Shown piece by piece: positions 7,374-16,227 of a stretch of 64,000 bases of DNA. The stretch is from Pseudomonadota bacterium (lineage in GTDB: Bacteria; Desulfobacterota; Binatia; Binatales; Binataceae): the NCBI GenBank assembly GCA_021324455.1, contig JAJPJA010000074.1, positions 1 through 64,000 of the forward strand, in the 5' to 3' direction. Position 1 is the stretch's first letter; each line of letters begins with the position of its first letter. Position numbers and translations under genes: made by a program. Below the pieces are notes generated by a model. That model saw only the letters and a program-made list of their open reading frames with translations, was not told the origin of the DNA and did no database searches.

Positions 7374-8432
7374 TCAATGCGCCTTGGCTTCCTTCACGTT
7401 TTGCTGCGCCAGTTCCTCGTTGATCACGGATTCCATTTCGTTGGTCGGCTGCGCGCCGTTCATCAGGCGCCCGTTGATGACGAACGTCGGCGTGCCGTCG
7501 ACCCCGATATCGCTGCCCTCCTGCTGGCTCTTTTTGATCTGGTCGAGATGCAGGTCGCCGGCCGTGCACTGGTCGAATTTCTTGGTGTCCAGCTTGAGCC
7601 TGGCCGCGGTGGCGTCAAGCCCCTTCGGATCCAGCTTGGACTGGTCGGCGAACAGCGCGTCGTGAAACGGCCAGTACTTGCCCTGGTCGCCGGCGCATCG
7701 GGCGGCCTGCGCGGCCTTAAGCGCGTAAGGATGCATCGGGAGCGGGAAGTCCATGTAAACCAGGCGCACCTTGTCGCCGTATTTCTTCAGGATTTCCTGG
7801 ACTGAGCTTTCGGCGCGGCCGCAAAAAGGGCATTGATAATCCGAAAACTCGACGATCGTCACCGGCGCGTTGCTGGGACCGGTGGACCCGGCGCTGTATT
7901 GGGTCGAGACGTCGACGCGCGGCGCCTTGAGCATCACTTTGACGCCGGCCTCCTGGCGCAATTTCGCCACGAGTTCGGCGCGGGCCGCGTTCATCTTCTG
8001 GCGGCGCATGTAGTTCTCCAGCGGCGCCTTGATGCGGTCGAAGGGCTGGCGGATGCGCGCCTGGTTCTGGTCGTAAAAATCCTTCATCTCCTTTTCGGTG
8101 GGAGCCGGCGCCTTATCCTGGACCTCCTGCTTGAGGTAGGCCTCCTTGGTCATGCCGGCTTTCCTGGCCGCCTGTTCGATCAGGTAATCGTCGATAATGT
8201 CGTCCAGCGCCCGCTTTTTTGCCTGATACACCTGGCTCTCGATCGCCGCCAGCTGCGGACGCGCCTTTTCATCGACCTGGGCCTCCGTGATCTTCATCGA
8301 ACCGACGGTGGCGAGCACCGCATTGGCGCTGGCTTTCTTTGCGGCCGCGTTGACCGCACTGACGCTTCCCAGCGCCAATCCGGCCGCCATCACCAAAAGG
8401 GAAACAGACCTTGCGAGCTTTTCTATGTTCAT
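7374..8432 (-). CDS. Exported SurA-like/DsbA fusion thiol oxidoreductase
   Basis: The product is about 352 residues. A signal peptide (residues 1-30, SLLVMAAGLALGSVSAVNA) is followed by a helical SurA/PrsA-like chaperone region with no PPIase core (about 40-165). A thioredoxin-fold DsbA-like domain follows (about 180-350) with VEFSDYQCPFCGRAE; the CPFC redox pair is near residue 200. The cis-Pro segment is GVDGTPTFVINGR. It should act in the periplasm in disulfide formation or as a thiol chaperone. Domain order resembles DsbA-like proteins with N-terminal helical extensions in delta-type proteobacteria. The ATG at 8432 is preferred over the preceding TTG because a GGAG lies about 9 bases upstream. 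Confidence 0.87.
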   Translation of the reverse strand: MNIEKLARSVSLLVMAAGLALGSVSAVNAAAKKASANAVLATVGSMKITEAQVDEKARPQLAAIESQVYQAKKRALDDIIDDYLIEQAARKAGMTKEAYLKQEVQDKAPAPTEKEMKDFYDQNQARIRQPFDRIKAPLENYMRRQKMNAARAELVAKLRQEAGVKVMLKAPRVDVSTQYSAGSTGPSNAPVTIVEFSDYQCPFCGRAESSVQEILKKYGDKVRLVYMDFPLPMHPYALKAAQAARCAGDQGKYWPFHDALFADQSKLDPKGLDATAARLKLDTKKFDQCTAGDLHLDQIKKSQQEGSDIGVDGTPTFVINGRLMNGAQPTNEMESVINEELAQQNVKEAKAH

Positions 8433-8577
8433 CAACTGTTACGCTCCATCGTAACGGGTCCACACCATACCATGCCCGGGGCGCCATGTCTTGGGCTCCA
8501 TGCCTGTTTAGCATACATCCTGCGCCTCTTGACGCGGGATGCCGGCTGGCATTGTATAAATCCTAAAGGTGGGCTTT

Positions 8578-9507
8578 ATGTCACGATTTTGCCTGACCCT
8601 TATCGCGGTCCTCGCCGTGAGCGCGATTGCCGCCGGCAGCGTGATGGCGGCGGAGAGCGGCGAGACTTCCTTCAACACCCTGTCCGCTTATCTGCATCGC
8701 AACCGTCTGCCGCTGGTCGAGGCCCGCATGATCACCGGCGAGGGCGGCGAGCGCAGCGTGATGCTCTACGGCTTCGTCGCCACCGACTATGGCAAGCGCG
8801 ACGCCGAAGACCAGGCGCGCGACTTTCTGGACGACCCGGACATCGAGATCATCAACCGCATCAAGGTCAGGCCCGAACTGCTCACCTTGGGAACGCGTCA
8901 GGACAGCCCCGATACTCAGAACAGCGCCGAGAGCCCCAACCGCAGCGGGACAGACAATGGGGCGCAACCCGCCGATTTGGGCAATGACGACGGAGTCGAC
9001 GACAGCGCCGTACAAGCCGCGGCGCAGAGCGAGGATTTTCCCGACCAACTGGGTGATCGAGAGGCTTACGCCAACCAGCAGCGCGACGAAGAAGCGCTGA
9101 TGAGCAATGGAGCCGTGGGCGGAATTCCACTGGCGCTGCTGATTCTGGGTTCCGGCGGCGCGATGTTCCCGCCCCTGGCTCCGCCGCTATACGGCGTGCC
9201 CCGCGGCCTGCCGCCATATTATGTGCCGCCCCCGACCGTGCTGTCACCGCCGCCGGTTATCGTGATGCATTCCTTCGGCCCGTCGTATAACCCGTATCGC
9301 GGCTTTCCGGCAGGTCCCGGCACTTTTCCGTCGCCTTTCCCAGCCGGGCCGACGCCGATGTTTCCCGCCACCGGCGGTGTTCCGCCGTTCTCGACCGGCC
9401 CCGGTTTCGGATCCTTCCCCGGCTTCCACGCCGGGTTTGGGAGCGGCTTCAGTCATGGCGGCTTCGGCGGCGGCTTCGGCCATGGCGGCTTCGGCGGGCA
9501 TCGCTGA
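8578..9507 (+). CDS. Secreted BON-like protein with Pro/Gly-rich C terminus
   Basis: The product is about 309 residues. Residues 1-25 form a signal peptide ending in VMAAES. Residues 30-105 resemble a BON domain: VMLYGFVATDYGKRDAEDQ followed by DIEIINRIKV. A polar stretch follows, then a hydrophobic segment (GGIPLALLILGSGGAMF). The last 120 residues are Pro/Gly rich, ending in HGGFGGGFGHGGFGGH. BON domains bind phospholipid or envelope surfaces, and the tail looks like a low-complexity surface segment. The ATG at 8578 has AAAGGTGG 5 bases upstream. The downstream lipoprotein gene begins almost immediately, suggesting an operon. The BON assignment is inferred by pattern and not certain. Confidence 0.72.
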   Translation: MSRFCLTLIAVLAVSAIAAGSVMAAESGETSFNTLSAYLHRNRLPLVEARMITGEGGERSVMLYGFVATDYGKRDAEDQARDFLDDPDIEIINRIKVRPELLTLGTRQDSPDTQNSAESPNRSGTDNGAQPADLGNDDGVDDSAVQAAAQSEDFPDQLGDREAYANQQRDEEALMSNGAVGGIPLALLILGSGGAMFPPLAPPLYGVPRGLPPYYVPPPTVLSPPPVIVMHSFGPSYNPYRGFPAGPGTFPSPFPAGPTPMFPATGGVPPFSTGPGFGSFPGFHAGFGSGFSHGGFGGGFGHGGFGGHR

Positions 9508-9533
9508 AGCCCGGGATCGGCACTTTCGTTTCT

Positions 9534-10691
9534 CTGGCAGCAACACGGCGGCGTTGTTGCCGGCTGATTCTGATTGGCTGCCTGCTGGCGGGCGCGAACG
9601 GATGCCGCGCGCGCCAGGTCCAGGGCCGTTCCATCAATGTGGCGCTTGCCGTTTTCCCTGAAGAGGCGCGCCGCTACCAGCATTTCGCGCGCGACTTCGA
9701 ACGCCAGTCCGGATTGCGTCTTAACCTGGTCGCACAGAGCTACATCGATATCCTGCACGCGCTAAAGGCCGAGTCGGCCGCCGGCCGCGGCCAGCTTGAC
9801 CTGGTCGAACTGGACCTCGCGATGCTGGGTGAGGCGCGCCCGCACGTAAGGGCGATCGACGATCTAATCACTCCCCCGGCGCGCGCCTTGTTTCCGGCCG
9901 CCGCCTGGCAGGCTGCCGCCAGCGGCAATCACGTCTTCTTCATCCCCCATCGCCTGATGTGGCAGGCGATGATCTACAATCGCGTCGAGGTTCCACGTCC
10001 GCCCTCGAACTGGAAAGAGCTGGCGGCCTTCGTCAGAGATCATCCGGGTAAATTGGCGATCAAGGGCGCGATATACGAGGGCGCGGTGTGCGACGTGATG
10101 CCGTTTGTATGGAGCGCCGGCGGCGACGAACGCTCTCCCGCCGCCCCAGGTTCCATCGAGGCACTGGACTTTCTGGGCTCGCTCGCCTCCGGCCTCAATC
10201 CGCTGTCGCCGATGTTTCGCGAGATGTCGGTGCTGGAGGCGCAGGCCCGCGGGCAGGTTTGGATCCATTTCAACTGGCCCTTCGCGATGAGCTATCTGGC
10301 CGGCAAAGGACTGGCCCCGCAGGTCGACCTGAGCGCACCGATTCCGGCCGGACCGGGCGGCGCTTTTACGGTGCTTGGCGGCGGTTATCTGGCGCTTGCG
10401 TCGTCGGCGCCCCATCCCCGCGAAGCGCGCGCGTTCCTGCGCTATCTGTTGACCGCCGCGGTCCAGCAGCGGCTCAGCGGCGAACTGGGCTGGTATGGAT
10501 CGGTGCCGCCGGCGCCGGGCAGTGAGGAGGCGCGTCTGTACGCCGGTTTCAGCGCGATGCGCGAGCGGGTGCGCGCGCGACCCGCGATCAGCGGTTACAC
10601 CGAAATCAGCAACGGATGGCAGCGCGTGATTCATCAGGTGCTGTTCGACCGCGCCGCACCCGCGCAGGCGGTTGCCGCGGCCAACTGGTGA
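9534..10691 (+). CDS. Extracellular solute-binding lipoprotein, start codon uncertain
   Basis: The track starts this gene at GTG 9639, in the mature protein. The same frame is open upstream and encodes RRRCCRLILIGCLLAGANGC, a convincing lipoprotein signal with a lipobox-like Cys. No ATG, GTG or TTG precedes that signal in frame; CTG at 9534 is the best candidate, giving about 385 residues. The rest is a periplasmic sugar-type binding protein (family 1): FPEEARRYQHFARDFERQ near the N terminus, GGGYLALASSAPHPREARAFLRYL near residue 290. Such proteins deliver solutes to ABC permeases, but none is adjacent, so it is an orphan. A sequencing frameshift near 9530-9640 is an alternative explanation for the missing start. 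Confidence 0.75.
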   Translation: MAATRRRCCRLILIGCLLAGANGCRARQVQGRSINVALAVFPEEARRYQHFARDFERQSGLRLNLVAQSYIDILHALKAESAAGRGQLDLVELDLAMLGEARPHVRAIDDLITPPARALFPAAAWQAAASGNHVFFIPHRLMWQAMIYNRVEVPRPPSNWKELAAFVRDHPGKLAIKGAIYEGAVCDVMPFVWSAGGDERSPAAPGSIEALDFLGSLASGLNPLSPMFREMSVLEAQARGQVWIHFNWPFAMSYLAGKGLAPQVDLSAPIPAGPGGAFTVLGGGYLALASSAPHPREARAFLRYLLTAAVQQRLSGELGWYGSVPPAPGSEEARLYAGFSAMRERVRARPAISGYTEISNGWQRVIHQVLFDRAAPAQAVAAANW

Positions 10692-11229
10692 GGGCCGCGA
10701 CGCTGCGGCAACGCGACTGTAGTGGACCCGGATCGTAAGTTCAGCCGGAGCCGGGCTCGCCTTTATATTAACAATTCGTAACTGAATATCTCGCGCCGAA
10801 TGAGTTTGGCTGCATATTTTTCTGTTATACAGCTAAGTACTTGTCTTTCATCATGCGGCGGCGCGGCCGCGCCTTATGCGCCAATTTAGCATCGCTCCTC
10901 ATCGCTTCGCTTGCCCAACAAATTAATTGCATGGGTGACAGGCATCGAATAACCTGTCAGTCACTCGGTTGATGACTGAAAACGCTTGGCAGGTCTCATC
11001 AGTGAGAGCTTCGCGAGCGGTGAGAATCAAACCGCAGGCGCGCGGACCAACATTTGCATAGTCCGTGGCGCGGCCGGCGGTCGAGTCTATACTGATCAGC
11101 GCCAACGCAGCCACGCATCCGCCTGCGTGCGTAATGCGGCCTATCTTTCGGGGGCCGACCGCGGCTGCGCATGTCAAGTTTTGCGGTGCGTGTTATGCAA
11201 TCAACGGTTTGGAGGCAACAGTTATCATC
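10692..11229. other. Intergenic region with AT-rich patch
   Basis: I see no convincing gene in these roughly 540 bases. The segment 10760-10860 is clearly richer in A+T than its surroundings (tttatattaacaattcgtaactg). It probably holds the promoter for the glycosyltransferase pair downstream. A short inverted repeat cagtca/tgactg occurs near 10959-10979. The small ORFs in the track here read as shadows. Confidence 0.5.
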
Positions 11230-12351
11230 GTGAGCGCCAATGGAACTCATTCAATAGAACGTTTGGACAAACTTCTGCGGCCAAAACTGCGTATCGCGCA
11301 GTTGGCCCCGCTATATGAACGCATTCCTCCCAAACTATATGGCGGCACCGAGCGGGTAGTCTCGTATATTACTGAAGAACTGGTGCGCCGCGGCCACGAG
11401 GTAACGCTGTTTGCCTCGGGCGATTCCATCACCCGGGCCACGCTCTCGCCCGGATGCGATCAGGCGCTGCGGCTGACCGGAAAACCGGAAATGGGCACCT
11501 ACCTGCAGTTGCCGATGATCAGCAACGCCTATCAGAACGCGCGCGAGCGCTTCGACGTTATCCATTCCCATTTGGATTACTGGAGTTTCCCATTTGCGCA
11601 ATTGGTTGACGTGCCGACGGTCGCCACCATGCATGGACGGCTGGACATCGAAGAGCTTCATCCCATCTATGCGCGCTACACCGACGTTCCACTGGTGTCG
11701 ATCAGCAACGCCCAGCGCACACCTCTGGCGTTCGCCAATTGGATCGCCACGATCCATCACGGGCTGCCGCGCGATCTGCTGAAACCGCGCTTCGAATCCG
11801 GCCAATATTTGGCTTTTCTGGGCCGCATCTCTCCCGAAAAGCGGCCCGATATCGCGATCGACGTGGCCCGCCGCGCCGGCGTGCCGATCAAGATCGCGGC
11901 CAAGGTCGACGTGGTCGACAAGGATTACTTCCACACCGTGATCAAGCCGCGGCTGGCGCCGCCCGACGTGGAATACATCGGCGAGATCAACGAGGTCGAG
12001 AAAAGCGATTTTTTAGGCCACGCCATCGCGCTCATGTTCACCATCGATTGGCCCGAGCCATTCGGACTGGCGATGATCGAGGCGATGGCTTGCGGCACGC
12101 CGGTAATCGCGCGCCCCTGCGGTTCGGTTCCCGAGGTCCTCGACCACGGGGTCAGCGGCCTGATCGCGGCCGGGACCGACGATCTGGTGGACGCGGTCAG
12201 ACGGGTACAGGGTCTTTCGCGGGTCGAATGCCGCAGGCAGTTCGAGCGCCGTTTCACGGTCGAGGGCATGGTTGACCGCTACGAGGAGGTTTACCATAAG
12301 CTGATCGCGGCGAGGTTGGGAGCGCGGATGACCAACGGCCGGGATGGATGA
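11230..12351 (+). CDS. Family 4 glycosyltransferase
   Basis: This is a GT-B fold glycosyltransferase of about 373 residues. PKLYGGTERVVSYITEELVRRGHEVTLFASGDS lies near residues 35-70. FLGRISPEKRPDIAIDVA starts the C-terminal Rossmann domain. The donor-binding E-x7-E motif EPFGLAMIEAMACG is near residue 275. GT4 enzymes use nucleotide sugars with retention of configuration. I chose GTG 11230 because the conserved fold begins soon after and GGAGG lies at 11211-11215, though the 14-base spacing is long; the tracked GTG at 11065 would add 55 residues with no family character. It overlaps the next gene by 8 bases, so both are surely cotranscribed. Confidence 0.88.
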   Translation: MSANGTHSIERLDKLLRPKLRIAQLAPLYERIPPKLYGGTERVVSYITEELVRRGHEVTLFASGDSITRATLSPGCDQALRLTGKPEMGTYLQLPMISNAYQNARERFDVIHSHLDYWSFPFAQLVDVPTVATMHGRLDIEELHPIYARYTDVPLVSISNAQRTPLAFANWIATIHHGLPRDLLKPRFESGQYLAFLGRISPEKRPDIAIDVARRAGVPIKIAAKVDVVDKDYFHTVIKPRLAPPDVEYIGEINEVEKSDFLGHAIALMFTIDWPEPFGLAMIEAMACGTPVIARPCGSVPEVLDHGVSGLIAAGTDDLVDAVRRVQGLSRVECRRQFERRFTVEGMVDRYEEVYHKLIAARLGARMTNGRDG

Positions 12352-14593
12352 GTTGAAAGAGCAGAACGACCATTACAAACCCGCTAAAAAACCTCGGCGC
12401 TCGCGCGCCCCACATGACGCCCAGGCCGTCCTTAAGGTAGGCTCGGATTACTACATTCTGGCCTCTTCCGTCTCCCATCGGCCCAACCGCACGCTGGCCG
12501 CCGGCGAAGCCTTCGCGGTGCTGGAGACCGGCGGCGATTTCGTGCATTCGCCGCTGGGCTCCGGCGGTCTGTTCTATCGCGACGCGCGCCATCTGAGCCG
12601 CATGGAAATGCGCGTGGCAGGCCGCCCCGCCATCGTGCTCAATTCCTATCTCAGCCACGACAACGCCGAACTGTGCGTCAATCTCACCAATCCCGACCTC
12701 TATCGCGAGCGAGGGACGGTATGGCTGCCGCGCGGTTCAGTGCACATCGAACGTTCCTGGGCGTTGTCGGGTGGGACGCTGTTTGGCCGCGTGCGGCTGC
12801 GCAATTTCAGCCGTCTGCGGGTCCTGCTCGAGATCAGGTTTCTGCTCGGCGCCGATTTCGCCGACCTGTTCGAAGTCCGCGGCGTAAAGCGGGCGGTGCG
12901 CGGCGAGATGCTCGAGCCGGCAATCAACCAGGACAGCATCCGATTCTGCTATCGCGGACTGGACGCTCAGACCCGTGTAACTACGATTACCTTCGCCCCC
13001 GCTCCCGAGACCATCGATCACGGATGTGCGCTGTTCCCCGTCAGGCTCGAACCCGAGCAAAGCGTCGAAGTGGACCTGCGCGTGGAATGCACCTGGGAGG
13101 CTCCCAGCGCCGCCCGTGCGCATCATGTATTCGACATTCATGGCGCCCTGGCCGCGCGCCGCGCCGAACTGGCCCGCCGGCGCGCGGGATGGGCCCGTAT
13201 CAGCACCAGCAGCGCCCCGCTCAACGCGCTGATCGAGGCGTCGATCGCCGACCTGATCACGATCGTATCGATGGGCCAACATGGCAGCTACTTCATGGCC
13301 GGTATTCCGTGGTTCGCCACCCTGTTCGGCCGCGACAGCATTCTGACCGCGCTCTCGGTCCTTCCATTCAACCCCGAGATCGCCTGCGGAACCCTCAAAA
13401 CGCTGGCCGGATTGCAGGGTACACGCGTTGACGATCGGCGCGATGAGCAGCCCGGCAAGATCATCCACGAGATGCGGCTGGGCGAGATGGCCGCGACCGG
13501 CGAAGTCCCTTTCGCCCGCTACTACGGAAGCGTGGACTCCACGCCTCTGTTTGTCTGGCTGCTGGGATACTACGTGGAAACCACCGGCGACTGGGAGCTG
13601 GCGGAGCAGCTGTGGCCCGCCGCCGAACGCGCCCTGGAATGGATCCGGACCTGGGGCGATCGCGACGGCGACGGTTTCGTCGAATACTACCGCAAAACGT
13701 CGCGCGGACTGGCTAATCAGGGCTGGAAAGATTCGTTCGACGCGATTTCTCACGCCGACGGTCAACTGGCGCGCCCGCCCATCGCGCTGGCCGAAGTTCA
13801 AGGCTACGTCTTCGCCGCCTACAGCGTAATGGCGCGGATGGCGCAGCGGATGCACAGGAACGGACTGGCCAGCGAACTCAACGAGCGTGCGGAGGCTTTG
13901 CGCTGCGCTTTTGTGCGTGACTTCTGGATGGACGACCGCGGCACCGTGGCGCTGGCGTTGGACTATGAGAAACGCCCCTGCCGCGTGGTCGCCTCCAACG
14001 CCAGCCATTGCCTGGCCGTCGGATTGCTCGATCCGGAGCGCGCCGCCGCCGCCGCGCGCTCACTGCTCACAGCGGAGATGTTTTCGGGATGGGGAGTGCG
14101 CACGCTGGCGGCCAACGAACGGCGTTACAACCCGATGAGCTATCACAACGGATCCGTGTGGCCCCACGATAATGCGATCGCCGCGATCGGCCTGGCCCGC
14201 GCCGGCGCACATGCAGGCGTGCACGGCATCCTCGACGGGATGGTTCAGGCGGCGGTCAATCTGAAAACCGGCAGCCTGCCCGAATTGTTCTGCGGCCTGG
14301 AGCGCAAAGACGGTCTCGAACCGGTACCTTACCCGGTCGCCTGCCAGCCCCAGGCATGGGCCGCCGCAAGTATCTTTCTGATTCTCTCCTCGATGCTGGG
14401 GCTTGAGGTCACCGGCGAGCAGCAAATCAACGTGGTCTCGCCGACCATGCCGCCGTGGCTGGACTGGATAAAAATCGAAAATCTGCGCGCCGGCGGCAAA
14501 TCAGCCTCCCTCATGTTCGAACGCACCGATCATGCCGTCGGAATCGAAGTGCTGGAAAACCGCGGCGCAACCATCGACGTTAAATTCACCTGA
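12344..14593 (+). CDS. Amylo-alpha-1,6-glucosidase/glycogen-debranching-like enzyme
   Basis: This 749-residue protein has an N-terminal debranching-type beta domain (about 30-300; LGSGGLFYRDARHLSRMEMRV). An (alpha/alpha)6 barrel follows (about 310-720) with GIPWFATLFGRDSILTALS, QGWKDSFDAI and MSYHNGSVWPHDNAI, as in GDE_N_bis plus amylo-alpha-1,6-glucosidase proteins. It probably hydrolyses an alpha-linked glucan or glycoside in the cytoplasm, as there is no signal peptide. Its start lies within the 3' end of the GT4 gene, an 8-base overlap. The pair is likely one pathway in which the GT4 builds or primes a glucoside that this enzyme trims. The substrate is not determined. Confidence 0.87.
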   Translation: MDELKEQNDHYKPAKKPRRSRAPHDAQAVLKVGSDYYILASSVSHRPNRTLAAGEAFAVLETGGDFVHSPLGSGGLFYRDARHLSRMEMRVAGRPAIVLNSYLSHDNAELCVNLTNPDLYRERGTVWLPRGSVHIERSWALSGGTLFGRVRLRNFSRLRVLLEIRFLLGADFADLFEVRGVKRAVRGEMLEPAINQDSIRFCYRGLDAQTRVTTITFAPAPETIDHGCALFPVRLEPEQSVEVDLRVECTWEAPSAARAHHVFDIHGALAARRAELARRRAGWARISTSSAPLNALIEASIADLITIVSMGQHGSYFMAGIPWFATLFGRDSILTALSVLPFNPEIACGTLKTLAGLQGTRVDDRRDEQPGKIIHEMRLGEMAATGEVPFARYYGSVDSTPLFVWLLGYYVETTGDWELAEQLWPAAERALEWIRTWGDRDGDGFVEYYRKTSRGLANQGWKDSFDAISHADGQLARPPIALAEVQGYVFAAYSVMARMAQRMHRNGLASELNERAEALRCAFVRDFWMDDRGTVALALDYEKRPCRVVASNASHCLAVGLLDPERAAAAARSLLTAEMFSGWGVRTLAANERRYNPMSYHNGSVWPHDNAIAAIGLARAGAHAGVHGILDGMVQAAVNLKTGSLPELFCGLERKDGLEPVPYPVACQPQAWAAASIFLILSSMLGLEVTGEQQINVVSPTMPPWLDWIKIENLRAGGKSASLMFERTDHAVGIEVLENRGATIDVKFT

Positions 14594-14664
14594 AGCCTTT
14601 ACCTCTCGACCCGCTTTGCGCAGCTCAGGTTTCCGCGAGCGCAAGTGAGGAACGAGCGGATTGT

Positions 14665-16227
14665 TCAGGGACGGATGCCGCCGGGAGCGGACGGCGTCGC
14701 GGCCGCGCGCGCCGTCACGCTCGCCGCTGTCAACCCGGTCCCGGTGGGCATCGGAGTCGAAGCCGGTGTGGCCGCTGCGCTCTGACTGGAAGTGGGCGGC
14801 GCAGCGGCACTTGCCGACGCCGTTGGGCTTTGCGTGGGCGAGGCGGTTTCCGCAGCGGTCGGCGATGGGATTTGCGTTTCGGTCGGCGTCGGGGTTTCGG
14901 TCGGCGTCGGGGTTTCGGTCGGCGTCGGGGTTTCGGTCGGCGTCGGGGTTTGGGTGGCGGTCGGCGACGGCGTCGGCAAGGTCCATTCCACCGGCGCCCG
15001 GGCCCAGATCAGGTTCGCGGTGTGTCCGGCACGCGATTGCGTCATGTCGCCGGCCGGGGTAAAGCGCCCCGCGGCCGGATCGTAAATCTCGGCGCTGGCC
15101 AGCGGCTGGTATTTCTCGTCCCAGCCGCCGGCAATCAAAACCCGGCCGTCGGGCAGCATCGTGGCGGAATGTCCAAAGCGGCTGGTAGCCATGGATCCGG
15201 TCGGCACAAATTTGCCCGCCGCCGGATCGTACAGTTCCGCCGACGCGTCGGGCCGGCCGCCCGCAATCAGCACGCGGCCGCTGCGCAGCATGGTCGCGCT
15301 CTGGCCTGCGCGGCTGTGTATCATGTCCGGGCCGGGGCTGAAGCGGCCGGTCTTCGGGTCATAAATCTCACTCGAATTGATGGCCTCGCTGCGGGCGTGC
15401 GGACTGCCGCCCGCGATCAGCACGCGGCCGTCGTTCAGCAACGTTGCGCTGTGATAAAGCCGGTTGTTTTTCATCGCCCCGGTCTGGATGAACCTGGCGC
15501 TGGACGGATCGAAAATCTCCGCGATCCTTTCGCCTCCGCCTGCGATCAGCACCCTGCCGTCGGCCATTTTCGTCGCGCTCTGGCCGTAACGGCTGAACGC
15601 CATGTCGGGGCCGGCGGTAAAGCGATTGTGCACGGGATCGAAGATCTCGGCGCTGGCCGAGCCGCCGCCGACTACCAGCACCCGGCCGTCATCGAGCAGG
15701 GTGGCGGTGGGATCGTCGCGCGCGGTGCTCATCGCGGCACTGGCCGTAAACCGGCCGCGGCCCGGATCGAACCGCTCGGACGAACTGAGAATCCAGGGCA
15801 TCGCCGGACCCGGAAATACGATCAGCGGGATCAGCACGGTGTTGACGCCGCCCACAATCAGCACCCGGCCGTCCTTGAGCACGGCGGCGGCGTGGCGGTC
15901 GCGATGCGCGGTCAAGGGCGAGACCGGCAGAAAATGGCCGGAACCGGGGTCATAGACCTCAGCCGAATCCAGCACCGCCGAACTGGTTCCGGTCGGAACG
16001 CTAATCTCTCCCGTTCCGCCGGTAATCAGTACCAGCGGGACGAGCCTGATTTTTGGAGTGGCGGTCGCGGTGGGACTGGGCGGCGTGGTGGCCGAGGCAG
16101 TGGGGGTTGCGCGATGGCGTCGGCGATGCGCCGCATTGGCCGTTATGGCAACGCATAAGGCCGCCGCACAAAGCACACCCGCGGCATAGCGGCGGCCGAT
16201 ATCAACTGAGCGTCTGCCGGTTATCAT
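14665..16227 (-). CDS. Secreted kelch-type beta-propeller protein with Thr/Pro repeat tail
   Basis: The product is about 520 residues. A signal peptide is followed by a short TPTASATTPPSPTATATP linker and about seven kelch-like blades. Each blade has the pattern ...HSATLLPDGRVLIAGG...AEIYDPAAGRF. A Thr/Pro/Glu tail follows, with PTPTET repeated in the 18-bp tandem array. Such propellers bind glycans or proteins outside the cell and resemble galactose-oxidase blades, but no copper-oxidase residues could be identified. The ATG at 16227 starts the signal peptide and overlaps the MFS gene end by 26 bases. The tracked start at 16320 lies deeper inside that gene. The two may be translationally coupled. 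Confidence 0.8.
   Translation of the reverse strand: MITGRRSVDIGRRYAAGVLCAAALCVAITANAAHRRRHRATPTASATTPPSPTATATPKIRLVPLVLITGGTGEISVPTGTSSAVLDSAEVYDPGSGHFLPVSPLTAHRDRHAAAVLKDGRVLIVGGVNTVLIPLIVFPGPAMPWILSSSERFDPGRGRFTASAAMSTARDDPTATLLDDGRVLVVGGGSASAEIFDPVHNRFTAGPDMAFSRYGQSATKMADGRVLIAGGGERIAEIFDPSSARFIQTGAMKNNRLYHSATLLNDGRVLIAGGSPHARSEAINSSEIYDPKTGRFSPGPDMIHSRAGQSATMLRSGRVLIAGGRPDASAELYDPAAGKFVPTGSMATSRFGHSATMLPDGRVLIAGGWDEKYQPLASAEIYDPAAGRFTPAGDMTQSRAGHTANLIWARAPVEWTLPTPSPTATQTPTPTETPTPTETPTPTETPTPTETQIPSPTAAETASPTQSPTASASAAAPPTSSQSAAATPASTPMPTGTGLTAASVTARAAATPSAPGGIRP
14877..14948. repeat. Four perfect 18-bp tandem repeats in the kelch protein gene
   Basis: The unit tttcggtcggcgtcgggg occurs four times without mismatch, followed by a degenerate fifth copy. 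On the minus strand each unit encodes one PTPTET hexapeptide. An identical-copy array in a coding linker is prone to slippage and would vary linker length in steps of six residues without frameshift. Confidence 0.92.
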
